A stretch of 64,000 nucleotides of DNA from an uncultured Aquimarina sp. (GTDB taxonomy: Bacteria > Bacteroidota > Bacteroidia > Flavobacteriales > Flavobacteriaceae): assembly GCF_947500065.1 (NCBI RefSeq), contig NZ_CANMQT010000002.1:372001-436000 (forward strand). Direction: 5' to 3'. Below the pieces are notes generated by a model. That model was not told the origin of the DNA. It saw only the letters and a list, made by a program, of their open reading frames with translations, and did not search any database. Below, piece by piece: positions 41,215-49,819 of the stretch (positions within the stretch are counted from its first letter, which is position 1; each line of letters begins with the position of its first letter). The position numbers were made by a program, and so were the translations under genes.

Positions 41215-42852
41215 ATGGCAGTAGAAAGAAATATGGCATTAACAGGACAACCTCCTAAAAGCCTCAACACAATTCAAAAAATTGGTGTTCTTATAGGGAT
41301 ATCAGGATTACTGGTATTATTATTAGCATCTTTTAATTTAAACTTACCTAACAAAGGATTGTGGCTTACACTATCCTTATCCGCCTTAACAATAGGTATT
41401 ATTATTTTTTCAAAAGGAACTTATGATAAAAAATTAGAAGGAATAAAAAACGATGCGGTTTGGTTTAATTCTATGTCATCAAGAGGAGTACTAGCTTGGA
41501 TGGCAGGAATAGCACTTACTGGTTTTTATATTGTTTTATATTTTTTTGCAGAACTATTAGGTTTAGGTCAAGGAGTAGACGGAACAAATACTGGATTAGT
41601 GGGATTATTTGATCCTTTAAGTCGTTTACTTAGTGGCAATCCCGCCAGCCAATGGTTTGTATATGGAACACTTTATACAGTTGCTATTCTTGGATTTGGA
41701 GTAAAGTTCTTAATGAAGTACAAACACAATCGTTATGAACAATTACGTACAGTAAGCGTTATGTTTTTTCAAACGGCATTTGCATTTGTAATACCAGAAT
41801 TAATGGCGCGTTTAAACTCTGATAGTTTTTCATTACCATATAATGATTTGAAGCTTATGTGGCCTCTTAACTATTATGCTTTTGAACAATGGCGAGTAGA
41901 TCAATTCATCAATGCACAAAACATAGGACTATTCTTTTTAATCCTTGCAGTATTAATGGTATTTGTAATTTCTCCGTGGCTTACTTATAAGTACGGAAAA
42001 AGATGGTATTGTTCTTGGGTTTGCGGTTGTGGAGGACTAGCTGAGACGGCTGGAGATTCTTTCCGCCATTTGTCAGATAAGAGCATGAACGCTTGGAAAC
42101 TTGAACGATGGATGATAAATATCGTATTAGTGTTTTCTGTAATTATGACCGTAGCTACGATCTCTACTTTCCTAGGGTATGATGCTACCAAATATTGGTT
42201 TACTAAAAATGTATTTCTGATTAGTGTAGGTGCATTTTTAACATTGTTATTTACTGGTATTTTATATTTTAAAAGAGATCAACTTAACAACAGTGCTATT
42301 AAAGGAGCTATTGGTTTCTTTATTCTCACCATAGCCTTTCTTGTATTAATTTCTTTTGTTGATTTAAGTCAAATACAGATTCAAGCGAAATACTTCTCTT
42401 TTGGTTTAAACGATAAAAGCTATGCTGCTGATAGTGCCTTAAGAACATTTTATGGTTTTGGTATTGGATCTATCTTCTCTGGAGTTATTGGAACTGGTTT
42501 TTATCCAATTCTAGGAAACCGTGTATGGTGTCGTATGGGATGCCCAATGGCAGGTATTATGGGAATACAACAAAAGTTATTTTCTAAATTTAGAATTACT
42601 ACTAATGGAGGTCAATGCATCTCCTGTGGTAATTGCTCTACATATTGCGAGCAAGGTATCGATGTGCGTGCTTATGCTCAAAAAGGTGAAAACATTGTAA
42701 GATCGAGTTGTGTAGGATGTGGTATATGTTCCGCTGTATGTCCTAGAGGTGTATTAAAACTAGAAAACGATAGTTTAGACGGAAGAATCAATTCTAATGA
42801 GATTTTATTAGGAAATGATGTAGATCTAATGGATTTTGTAAACAACAAATAA
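41215..42852 (+). CDS. 4Fe-4S membrane protein, NapH/RdxA-like
   Basis: A 545-residue protein with several membrane helices and two classic 4Fe-4S motifs near the end, CISCGNCSTYCEQG (about 464-476) and CVGCGICSAVCPRG (about 502-514). Two more cysteine pairs, CSWVCGCGG and CRMGCPMAG, face the same side, as in NapH/NosR/RdxA-type polyferredoxins. It should carry electrons between the cytosolic flavoprotein encoded just upstream and a periplasmic or membrane acceptor. A bidirectional terminator follows. Confidence 0.9.
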   Translation: MAVERNMALTGQPPKSLNTIQKIGVLIGISGLLVLLLASFNLNLPNKGLWLTLSLSALTIGIIIFSKGTYDKKLEGIKNDAVWFNSMSSRGVLAWMAGIALTGFYIVLYFFAELLGLGQGVDGTNTGLVGLFDPLSRLLSGNPASQWFVYGTLYTVAILGFGVKFLMKYKHNRYEQLRTVSVMFFQTAFAFVIPELMARLNSDSFSLPYNDLKLMWPLNYYAFEQWRVDQFINAQNIGLFFLILAVLMVFVISPWLTYKYGKRWYCSWVCGCGGLAETAGDSFRHLSDKSMNAWKLERWMINIVLVFSVIMTVATISTFLGYDATKYWFTKNVFLISVGAFLTLLFTGILYFKRDQLNNSAIKGAIGFFILTIAFLVLISFVDLSQIQIQAKYFSFGLNDKSYAADSALRTFYGFGIGSIFSGVIGTGFYPILGNRVWCRMGCPMAGIMGIQQKLFSKFRITTNGGQCISCGNCSTYCEQGIDVRAYAQKGENIVRSSCVGCGICSAVCPRGVLKLENDSLDGRINSNEILLGNDVDLMDFVNNK

Positions 42853-42874
42853 ATATCAAAAAGATTGAATAATA

Positions 42875-42901
42875 AAAAAACAGCCTGATTGGCTGTTTTT
42901 T
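42875..42901. terminator. Bidirectional terminator
   Basis: AAAAAACAGCC / GGCTGTTTTTT with a TGATT loop between the convergent polyferredoxin and histidine kinase genes. T runs on both strands serve both genes. Confidence 0.85.
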
Positions 42902-42930
42902 TTATTATTTATAACGATTAGATCGCTAGA

Positions 42931-44214
42931 TCAAGCACTCATTCCATGTGGGAAATATAAGTTAATCGTTGTGCCTTTATTATATTCGCTTTCTATTTCT
43001 AGAATTCCATTTTGTTTTTCTACCAATTTCTTTGCAATACTAAGACCAAATCCGGTTCCTCTTTCATTCTCAGTTCCGGCTGTAGAACTATTTTTTTCTT
43101 CTGTAAAAAGATCATAGAGGTAATCGTTTTGCATTCCTATACCATTATCCTCTATTGCTATTCTTATTTGCCCTCCAATTTTTTCTGATTTCACAATAAT
43201 ATTAGATCCTCGATGAGAGAACTTTATCGCATTTGCAATCAAGTTTCTCATTACCGTTTCCATCATTGCAGGGTTTATAGTAACCTTAAGATCTTTAGGT
43301 AATTTATTGATTAAACTAATCTCTTTCTTCTTTCTTTTTAAATCAGAAAATGCAAAAACTTTATCTACTATAACAGATATCTCTTTTGTTTCTAATAGAA
43401 TCTGTGATTGTTTTTTATAAATATTACCCCATTCTAATAAGTCTTCTAACAAATTATTTCCTTTATTAGCAGCCTCTTTTATCATGTCTTTTATCTGATC
43501 TCGTTCTTGATCATTGTCAACCTCATCCACCATATCAATAAGGGATCTTAACTGATAGAAAGGTGTTCTAAGATCATGTCCTATTATTCTAAACAGATCA
43601 TCTTTTGATTGATTCATTTCTTTAAGTTCCTCATTCTTGATACTTATCAATCTATTAGCTTCCTTTACTTTTCTAGATAGTTGTACCAACATCCGCTGAC
43701 AAAAGTATGCCATTAGACCACCACCACTGACGATTACTCCATAGAATCCAAATTTCTCGATAGGAAAATTTGGATAGAAAAACATACACAGCGCTATAAA
43801 AATAAAATTAATTGCCAGTAAAAAAATAATGTGTCTAAAATGCACCAACATCCCTACCGCAAAAAATAATAATGACACAATTACTTCTACTTTAAGAAAA
43901 AATGGTTCAAATTGAAAATTGGGATCTTGAATACCATAAAACAAAGAAGACATCATTCCTAAAACAATCGCATATACCGAAAGCGTTAGTAATCTGGATT
44001 TTCTTATGATAGAGGCTTTCTGTAAAAAGAATCCTACAGTAACTATTAAAAAAGTAATTACTCCTCGCTTAAAATAAAAACTAAAACCACCTTCATTAAA
44101 TTCTACAATACCATCCAGTATTATTCCAGGAAGTGCTATAAACATTACAGTAAACAACACTTTATCAAATTGAAAGAATCTAGGCATTTTTTTAGATGTA
44201 CTATTAATATCCAT
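42931..44214 (-). CDS. Membrane sensor histidine kinase
   Basis: A 427-residue kinase with about six membrane helices in residues 15-175, a short linker and coiled coil, a HisKA domain with phospho-acceptor His in IIGHDLRTPF (about 214), and an HATPase domain with NAIKFSHRG (N box), DNGIGM and GTGFGLSIAKKL. No response regulator is next to it, so it is an orphan or acts with a distant partner. A perfect 10-bp inverted repeat lies 29 bp before the start codon. Confidence 0.9.
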   Translation of the reverse strand: MDINSTSKKMPRFFQFDKVLFTVMFIALPGIILDGIVEFNEGGFSFYFKRGVITFLIVTVGFFLQKASIIRKSRLLTLSVYAIVLGMMSSLFYGIQDPNFQFEPFFLKVEVIVSLLFFAVGMLVHFRHIIFLLAINFIFIALCMFFYPNFPIEKFGFYGVIVSGGGLMAYFCQRMLVQLSRKVKEANRLISIKNEELKEMNQSKDDLFRIIGHDLRTPFYQLRSLIDMVDEVDNDQERDQIKDMIKEAANKGNNLLEDLLEWGNIYKKQSQILLETKEISVIVDKVFAFSDLKRKKKEISLINKLPKDLKVTINPAMMETVMRNLIANAIKFSHRGSNIIVKSEKIGGQIRIAIEDNGIGMQNDYLYDLFTEEKNSSTAGTENERGTGFGLSIAKKLVEKQNGILEIESEYNKGTTINLYFPHGMSA

Positions 44215-44242
44215 ATTAACATCAATTTATTTAGCCCCGTTA

Positions 44243-44265
44243 AAATTTCTATAGAATAGAAATTT
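44243..44265. repeat. Perfect inverted repeat before the kinase gene
   Basis: AAATTTCTAT and ATAGAAATTT about AGA. It sits 28 bp upstream of the kinase start, so it could be an operator or a 5' hairpin. There is no T run after it. Confidence 0.45.
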
Positions 44266-44454
44266 ACAATTACGAAATATCGTTAAAGTTAACAAAAAAA
44301 TCGATAAAAAGCACATTTTGTTCATTTTTTTACACAAAAGTAAGAACATTACTATATTCACACGCCCTTTATTTACTATCAAATTATCTTTTTTAATTTT
44401 TTCTTGTAGGTATCTTTAAAGGTTCTCGTCTAAGTACACACAGGTATAATATAC

Positions 44455-44952
44455 ATGATGCACAAACTCTTCATAATACTAGCGACATTTTCTTTTTTTG
44501 GCAACCAAATAAAAGCTCAAAAAGAATATCATAGAGAATATTATAGTAACGGCTCAATTAAGGCTGAAGGATGGAAAATGGATCATCAAAAGATAGATTA
44601 TTGGTATACATATCACTCCAATGGAAACATTTCGGAACAAGGACATTTTAGAAATAATAAAAAAATTGGATACTGGTATTTCTATTCGGCAGAAAATAAA
44701 CTTATTAAGGAAGGGCATTTTACAAACGATAAAGCAGAAAAATGGTGGATTATTTACGATATTGCCGCTGGTAATAATAAAAATCAAATTACCAGAAAGT
44801 ATCAATATCAAAATAATAAAAAAAACGGGTACTGTCTATTATATAAAAATGACAAACTTTTTAAAGCAGAGAAATACATTGATGATCAAAAGACCGGAGA
44901 ATGGACAGATATTTTTAGCTTCAAAAAAGATAATCCCAATGCTTCCCTATAA
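44455..44952 (+). CDS. Exported MORN-repeat (YwqK-like) protein
   Basis: A 165-residue protein with a signal peptide (ends near IKAQ) and about five MORN-like repeats of the form YxNGxIxxEGxFxxxKKxGxWxYY, for example SNGNISEQGHFRNNKKIGYWYFY. Databases often label such proteins 'toxin-antitoxin YwqK antitoxin', but there is no toxin here. It starts directly before two glycosyltransferases and its stop is joined to the next start, so it is part of that cassette. Function unknown. Confidence 0.8.
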   Translation: MMHKLFIILATFSFFGNQIKAQKEYHREYYSNGSIKAEGWKMDHQKIDYWYTYHSNGNISEQGHFRNNKKIGYWYFYSAENKLIKEGHFTNDKAEKWWIIYDIAAGNNKNQITRKYQYQNNKKNGYCLLYKNDKLFKAEKYIDDQKTGEWTDIFSFKKDNPNASL

Positions 44953-45645
44953 ATGAATCCCTTAATCAAAGTTATCATACCTGCCTATAATGAAGAAGGC
45001 TCTATAGGTCACGTAATTAAAGAAATTCCTAAGGAAGTTTCTGAGATAATTGTAGTGAGTAATAATTCTACTGACAATACGGAAACTGTAGCAAAACAAG
45101 CTGGAGCTATTGTATTAAGAGAGGAAAGAATGGGATACGGATATGCCTGTCTTAAAGGATTAGAGTATATTGCTTCACAAAAAACTACTCCGGAAATTAT
45201 TGTATTCCTAGATGGTGATTATAGCGATTACCCTGAGGAATTAACGAAAATTGTTGCCCCTATTATCAATCAAGATATGGATATGGTCATTGGCGCACGA
45301 GATAAAAAATTAAGAGAATCAGGTTCTATGACCGTTCCTCAGATTTTTGGAAATTGGCTTGCTACCAGTTTAATGAACTTGTTTTTTGGCGCAAAATTTA
45401 CAGATCTTGGGCCTTTTAGAGCAATCAAATATGATAAACTTATGGAACTAAATATGCAGGACAAAACCTATGGATGGACAGTAGAGATGCAGTTAAAAGC
45501 CATAAAAAAACGTTTTACATATGTAGAAGTTCCTGTTCGCTATAAAAAGAGAATAGGCGTCTCAAAAGTTTCAGGAACCATAAAAGGTGCTATCTTTGCA
45601 GGCGTTAAGATTTTAAGTTGGATTTTTAAATATAGCTTTGCGTAA
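44953..45645 (+). CDS. GT2 glycosyltransferase, dolichyl-phosphate mannosyl synthase-like
   Basis: A 230-residue GT2 enzyme lacking membrane helices. It has IIPAYNEEGSIG, IVVSNNSTDNT, FLDGDYSDYPEE (the DxD motif) and GARDKKLRESGS, then RVGVSKVSG-like KRIGVSKVSG. The closest match is polyprenyl-phosphate sugar synthases (DPM1/DolP-glucosyl type), making a lipid-linked sugar donor. The start follows the previous stop without spacing (TAAATG), and the next gene overlaps its stop by one base (TAATG). Probably the donor-making step for the GT-C enzyme at 47117. Confidence 0.85.
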   Translation: MNPLIKVIIPAYNEEGSIGHVIKEIPKEVSEIIVVSNNSTDNTETVAKQAGAIVLREERMGYGYACLKGLEYIASQKTTPEIIVFLDGDYSDYPEELTKIVAPIINQDMDMVIGARDKKLRESGSMTVPQIFGNWLATSLMNLFFGAKFTDLGPFRAIKYDKLMELNMQDKTYGWTVEMQLKAIKKRFTYVEVPVRYKKRIGVSKVSGTIKGAIFAGVKILSWIFKYSFA

Positions 45646-47117
45646 TGGATATTGCTATCATTGTTATTTATACACTAGCGTTACTAATAATTTTCTTGTA
45701 CAGTTTGGCGCAGTTGAATTTACTATTCAACTACCTAAAGTCCCGAAAAATAGAGGATAACTCTCCTATTTTTGACCTCTCTAAAGAAGAAGAAACTCCA
45801 TACATTACGGTTCAGTTACCAGTTTATAATGAACTCTATGTAATGGATCGTTTACTGGATAACATTGCGTTATTAGAGTATCCTAAAGACAAATTAGAAA
45901 TACAAGTATTAGATGATTCCACCGATGAATCTGTGGAAACTACTGCAAGTCATATTGAGAGATTACAAAAAGTAGGTTTAGATATTCAGCACATCCGTCG
46001 TGAAAATAGAACGGGATTTAAAGCAGGAGCATTAAAAGAAGGTTTAAAAACTGCTAAAGGTGAATTTATAGCAATTTTTGATGCTGATTTTCTTCCTGGC
46101 AAAAAATGGCTGCTTCAGACAATTCCCTATTTCAAAAAAGAAAACATTGGTGTTGTACAAACACGTTGGGGGCATATCAACAGAAATTATTCTATGTTGA
46201 CCAAAATTCAGGCTTTTGCACTGGATTTTCATTTTACCATGGAACAGGTAGGTCGTAATTATAAAGACCACTTCATTAATTTTAATGGAACCGCAGGTGT
46301 ATGGAGAAAGAAATGTATTGAAGATGCTGGAAACTGGCAAGGTGATACATTGACCGAAGATTTAGACTTAAGTTACAGAGCACAGCTCAAAAAATGGAAA
46401 TTTAAATATCTAGAAGAGGTAGAAACTCCAGCTGAATTGCCGGTTGTCATTAGTGCCGCTCGTTCTCAGCAATTTAGATGGAACAAAGGTGCCGCAGAAA
46501 ATTTCCAGAAACTATATTGGAAAATGCTGAAAGATAAGAGTGTTCCTTTTAAAACTAAATTTCATAGCTTTTTTCACTTATTGAACAGTAGTATGTTTTT
46601 ACTAGTGTTACTGGTTGCAGTTTTAAGTGTTCCTGTGATGTACATTAAAAATAGTAATCCTATGTTTAGTTGGTACTTTAACGTGATCGCATTTTTTGCC
46701 TTAAGTACAGTTATATTTTTCTTCTGTTACTGGCATACCTTCAAGAAAATTCATAGCGGAGGATTTTGGAATTTCATAGAATATATAAAAATGTTCTTTA
46801 CCTTCTTTTCAATAGCAATGGGATTCTCAGTGCATAATTCTATGGCGGTTTTAGAAGGCCATTTCGGAAAGAAAAGTGAATTTGTACGAACTCCTAAGTT
46901 TAATATTAATAACCTTAAGGATTCCTGGAAAGGGAACAAATACGTCAATAAAAATATCTCCGGAAACACAATTATAGAGGCATTGCTTATGTGTTATTTT
47001 GCATTTGCTCTTTATAGTGCTTTTAAGCTTCAGGACTTTGGATTGTTTTTGTTTCATATTATGTTATTCCTTGGGTTTGGGTTTGTATTCTTTAAATCTG
47101 TTACTTCTAAAATGTAA
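45645..47117 (+). CDS. Membrane GT2 glycosyltransferase, cellulose synthase-like
   Basis: A 490-residue processive-type GT2. The catalytic region has VQLPVYNEL, LDDSTDES, FDADFLP (DxD), the TEDLDLSYRA motif (TED) and QQFRWNKG (QxxRW), all hallmarks of cellulose synthase-like enzymes. Membrane helices lie at about 5-25 and in four stretches after residue 310. It polymerises or transfers a sugar at the membrane. It overlaps by one base with both neighbours, placing it in the middle of the cassette. The product is unknown. Confidence 0.88.
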   Translation: MDIAIIVIYTLALLIIFLYSLAQLNLLFNYLKSRKIEDNSPIFDLSKEEETPYITVQLPVYNELYVMDRLLDNIALLEYPKDKLEIQVLDDSTDESVETTASHIERLQKVGLDIQHIRRENRTGFKAGALKEGLKTAKGEFIAIFDADFLPGKKWLLQTIPYFKKENIGVVQTRWGHINRNYSMLTKIQAFALDFHFTMEQVGRNYKDHFINFNGTAGVWRKKCIEDAGNWQGDTLTEDLDLSYRAQLKKWKFKYLEEVETPAELPVVISAARSQQFRWNKGAAENFQKLYWKMLKDKSVPFKTKFHSFFHLLNSSMFLLVLLVAVLSVPVMYIKNSNPMFSWYFNVIAFFALSTVIFFFCYWHTFKKIHSGGFWNFIEYIKMFFTFFSIAMGFSVHNSMAVLEGHFGKKSEFVRTPKFNINNLKDSWKGNKYVNKNISGNTIIEALLMCYFAFALYSAFKLQDFGLFLFHIMLFLGFGFVFFKSVTSKM

Positions 47118-48496
47118 TGGCTGCACTATGGAAATACAATAAACTTTCCATAATCTTCACCTTTATTTGTGCCTTATTTTATTGGAGTTTTGCGTATCAG
47201 TTAGAACGTACTGATTTCATAAAAATATTTGGTCTATGGATTGGGTTATTCTTTCTGACTTATAAAATCATCCAGACTAATCCTAATAATAGTAAACTCT
47301 TAGCTGGTATTGCGTTAGGGTTTAGAATCATATTTCTGTTAGCAACACCTAACCTTTCGCAGGATTTTTATCGCTTTATCTGGGATGGGCGAATGTTACT
47401 AGAAGGGTTTAACCCCTATCTATCATTACCAGAAACATGGATTTCACAGGGCAATTCTCCTATTCTTCAGGCACAGGAGTTATATACAGGAATGGGTACA
47501 CTTAATGGTAGTCATTATACCAATTATCCTCCTATCAGTCAATTTTGTTATTTAATAGCTGGAGTTTTTTCCGGAAAAACTATTCTGGGTTCAGTAGTTG
47601 TTATGCGATTACTGATTATTTTAGCAGATGTTGGTACTTTTTTCTTTGGTAGAAAATTATTGCGAATGCTCCATATACCAGAAAATAGAATCTTTTGGTA
47701 CGTACTTAATCCTTTCATCATTATAGAACTTACCGGAAACCTTCACTTTGAAGCCGTAATGATATTTTTTATCATCTGGTCTTTATATCTTTTACAAAAA
47801 GGATATTGGTATTGGGCTGCTATTGCTTTAGCACTTTCTGTATCTGTGAAATTAATTCCTTTGTTATTTTTGCCATTGTTTTTTCAGAAGTTTATTGTTG
47901 GGCTAAATCACATCAGCATTAAAAATCGATTTCTTAAACTAATAGGTTTTTATAGTATAATCATCCTAGTAACTGTGCTCCTTTTTGCTCCTTTTTTGTC
48001 TTCTGAATTTATTTCTAATTTCGGTACGACTATTGGGCTTTGGTTTCAGAATTTTGAATTTAATGCTAGTATTTATTATATCATTCGTTGGATTGGTTAT
48101 CAAACTATTGGTTGGAATATCATTGGTACTGTTGGAAAAATTTTACCGTTAGTTGTGATAGGTATTCTTTTGCTATTAACTTTTTTTAGAAAAAACGGAA
48201 AAACAACTCAGTTAATTACGGTAATGGTTATTGGTATCTGCAGTTATTATTTCTTATCTACTACAGTTCATCCTTGGTATCTGGCAGTTCCTTTAGCACT
48301 TTGTGTTTTCACCAAATATACATTTCCAATTTGGTGGTCTTTTGTCATTATATTAAGCTATACAGCATACATACATCCTGATTTTAAAGAAAATTTATGG
48401 TTTGTTGCTCTCCAATATAGTATCGTATTTGGTATTTTTATTTTTGAAGTGTTTAAAAACACAAAAAGAGTTTCATTAAAATCTATTTATAATTGA
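47117..48496 (+). CDS. GT-C fold membrane mannosyltransferase-like protein
   Basis: A 459-residue protein with about ten membrane helices, resembling GT-C polyprenyl-phosphate sugar-dependent transferases (GT87-like). An acidic pattern follows the first helices, LSQDFYRFIWDGRML (the D near the loop is the likely catalytic base), then GFNPYLSLPETW and YPPISQF. It probably takes the lipid-linked sugar made by the GT2 at 44953. Its start overlaps the upstream stop by one base (TAATGG) and its stop overlaps the next gene's TTG by 4 bp. Confidence 0.8.
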   Translation: MAALWKYNKLSIIFTFICALFYWSFAYQLERTDFIKIFGLWIGLFFLTYKIIQTNPNNSKLLAGIALGFRIIFLLATPNLSQDFYRFIWDGRMLLEGFNPYLSLPETWISQGNSPILQAQELYTGMGTLNGSHYTNYPPISQFCYLIAGVFSGKTILGSVVVMRLLIILADVGTFFFGRKLLRMLHIPENRIFWYVLNPFIIIELTGNLHFEAVMIFFIIWSLYLLQKGYWYWAAIALALSVSVKLIPLLFLPLFFQKFIVGLNHISIKNRFLKLIGFYSIIILVTVLLFAPFLSSEFISNFGTTIGLWFQNFEFNASIYYIIRWIGYQTIGWNIIGTVGKILPLVVIGILLLLTFFRKNGKTTQLITVMVIGICSYYFLSTTVHPWYLAVPLALCVFTKYTFPIWWSFVIILSYTAYIHPDFKENLWFVALQYSIVFGIFIFEVFKNTKRVSLKSIYN

Positions 48497-48936
48497 GTTT
48501 TAAACTACATAGTAAAATCTCCTTAGTACTTATAACATCTCTTATATGTGGCTTTTCATTTTCTCAGGACATTAATATGATTACGAAATCACTACAAAGT
48601 GATTGGGATTTATGTAACTATAGAACCAACAAACACTTTTGTGAATCAAATGTAAGGAGACCAGATTGCAATTATCATATTAGATTTATAAAAAATCAAT
48701 TTATCTTGTTTAAGGAATCTAGAGAAATTGATGCCGGCAATTTTGAAATCGAACATCACTACGATGATGTTTTCTTTATAAATTTCTATTCTTCATCGAA
48801 TGATGAAATTTTAAAACTATTGAGCACTGATACTATTAAGCTTTTTAATAAAAAAGAAGAAGGTTTTATGCTTTTAATAGAATTGACGGGAAAATTATTC
48901 ATACTAAAAAAACAACAACACAACCTTGACAATTAA
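48493..48936 (+). CDS. Small exported protein of unknown function
   Basis: A 147-residue protein, TTG start at 48493 overlapping the GT-C stop, with a signal peptide (residues 1-25, ending FSFSQ). The rest has a Cys pair (DLCNYRTNKHFCES then RRPDCNYH) and beta-rich sequence; the pattern is lipocalin-like at best. No family assigned. The next gene starts within its end (11-bp overlap). Its position suggests a periplasmic accessory of the cassette. Confidence 0.6.
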   Translation: MSFKLHSKISLVLITSLICGFSFSQDINMITKSLQSDWDLCNYRTNKHFCESNVRRPDCNYHIRFIKNQFILFKESREIDAGNFEIEHHYDDVFFINFYSSSNDEILKLLSTDTIKLFNKKEEGFMLLIELTGKLFILKKQQHNLDN

Positions 48937-49753
48937 TTTCAGAAAAATAGGACGAAGATTATTACGATTCACAGCATTCATTGTTATTTTGATTCTTTGT
49001 GGATACATATTTTTATACATAAAACAAGAACGCTTCTTTTTTAACCCTAAAATCTTAGATAAGGATTACGTTTATTCTTTTGATCAACCTTTTGAAGAAA
49101 TCAATATATCGGTAGAAGATGATGTGAATTTAAATGCATTATTATTTAAAACTGATTCTATTAGTAAAGGCGTGATTTTGTACTTTCATGGAAATGCAGG
49201 AGCAATCCACGAATGGGGAGAAAGAGCCTATTTATATACAGAAAACAACTTTGATGTATTATTTGTGGATTACAGAGGGTATGGTAAAAGTGACAGTTTT
49301 TATGAAGAAGAATCTGAGTTGTATAACGATGCACAAAAAATATATGATTATGTCCTTACCCGTTATAATGAAAAAGATGTTATTGTATTAGGATATTCAA
49401 TAGGAACAGGATTTGCATCGTATACTGCAGCAAAGAATAATCCTAAACTTCTTATTTTAGAAGCTCCATATTATGCCTGGAATGAGTTTATAGCTAGTAT
49501 GGCTCCTGTTCCACAAGCATTAATCAACTACGAAATTCCATCCTATAAATTCTTAGGAGAGGTCAATTGTCCTGTTCGGGTTTTTCATGGTTCCAGAGAT
49601 TTTCTGATCAAACCAGAAGAACATTCGAAACGATTAAAAAAATTATATCCTGATAAAATCGAACTTACACTCATCAAAGGTGCTGGGCATAATGGTATTT
49701 ACCTTTCTAAACAATATTATGATGAGTTGAAGGAGTTGTTGGCTAGGTATTAA
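48926..49753 (+). CDS. Membrane-anchored alpha/beta hydrolase
   Basis: A 275-residue alpha/beta hydrolase of the YqkD/BEM46-like type. TTG start at 48926, overlapping the preceding gene. It has one membrane helix (about 12-32) and then LYFHGNAGAIHEWG (oxyanion), the nucleophile in GYSIGTGFAS (Ser), and the His in GAGHNGIYLS. An esterase or deacylase acting on a lipid or a glycan ester at the membrane is likely. A strong bidirectional hairpin follows its stop. Confidence 0.85.
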   Translation: MTINFRKIGRRLLRFTAFIVILILCGYIFLYIKQERFFFNPKILDKDYVYSFDQPFEEINISVEDDVNLNALLFKTDSISKGVILYFHGNAGAIHEWGERAYLYTENNFDVLFVDYRGYGKSDSFYEEESELYNDAQKIYDYVLTRYNEKDVIVLGYSIGTGFASYTAAKNNPKLLILEAPYYAWNEFIASMAPVPQALINYEIPSYKFLGEVNCPVRVFHGSRDFLIKPEEHSKRLKKLYPDKIELTLIKGAGHNGIYLSKQYYDELKELLARY

Positions 49754-49800
49754 ACTAAAAGAAATGAGCAAGATTATTAGTCTTGCCCATTTCTTTTAGT
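49754..49800. terminator. Long bidirectional terminator
   Basis: Stem of 13 bp (ACTAAAAGAAATG / CATTTCTTTTAGT), then one mismatch and 6 bp (GCAAGA/TCTTGC) round a 7-nt loop. It separates the glycan cassette from the convergent pseudouridine synthase gene. Confidence 0.8.
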
Positions 49801-49819
49801 CATTTTATAAATCTTAAGC

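Noticed and set aside
44455..44952. YwqK-type toxin-antitoxin antitoxin
   Set aside because: The protein is an exported MORN-repeat protein; no toxin gene is adjacent and the signal peptide does not fit an antitoxin.
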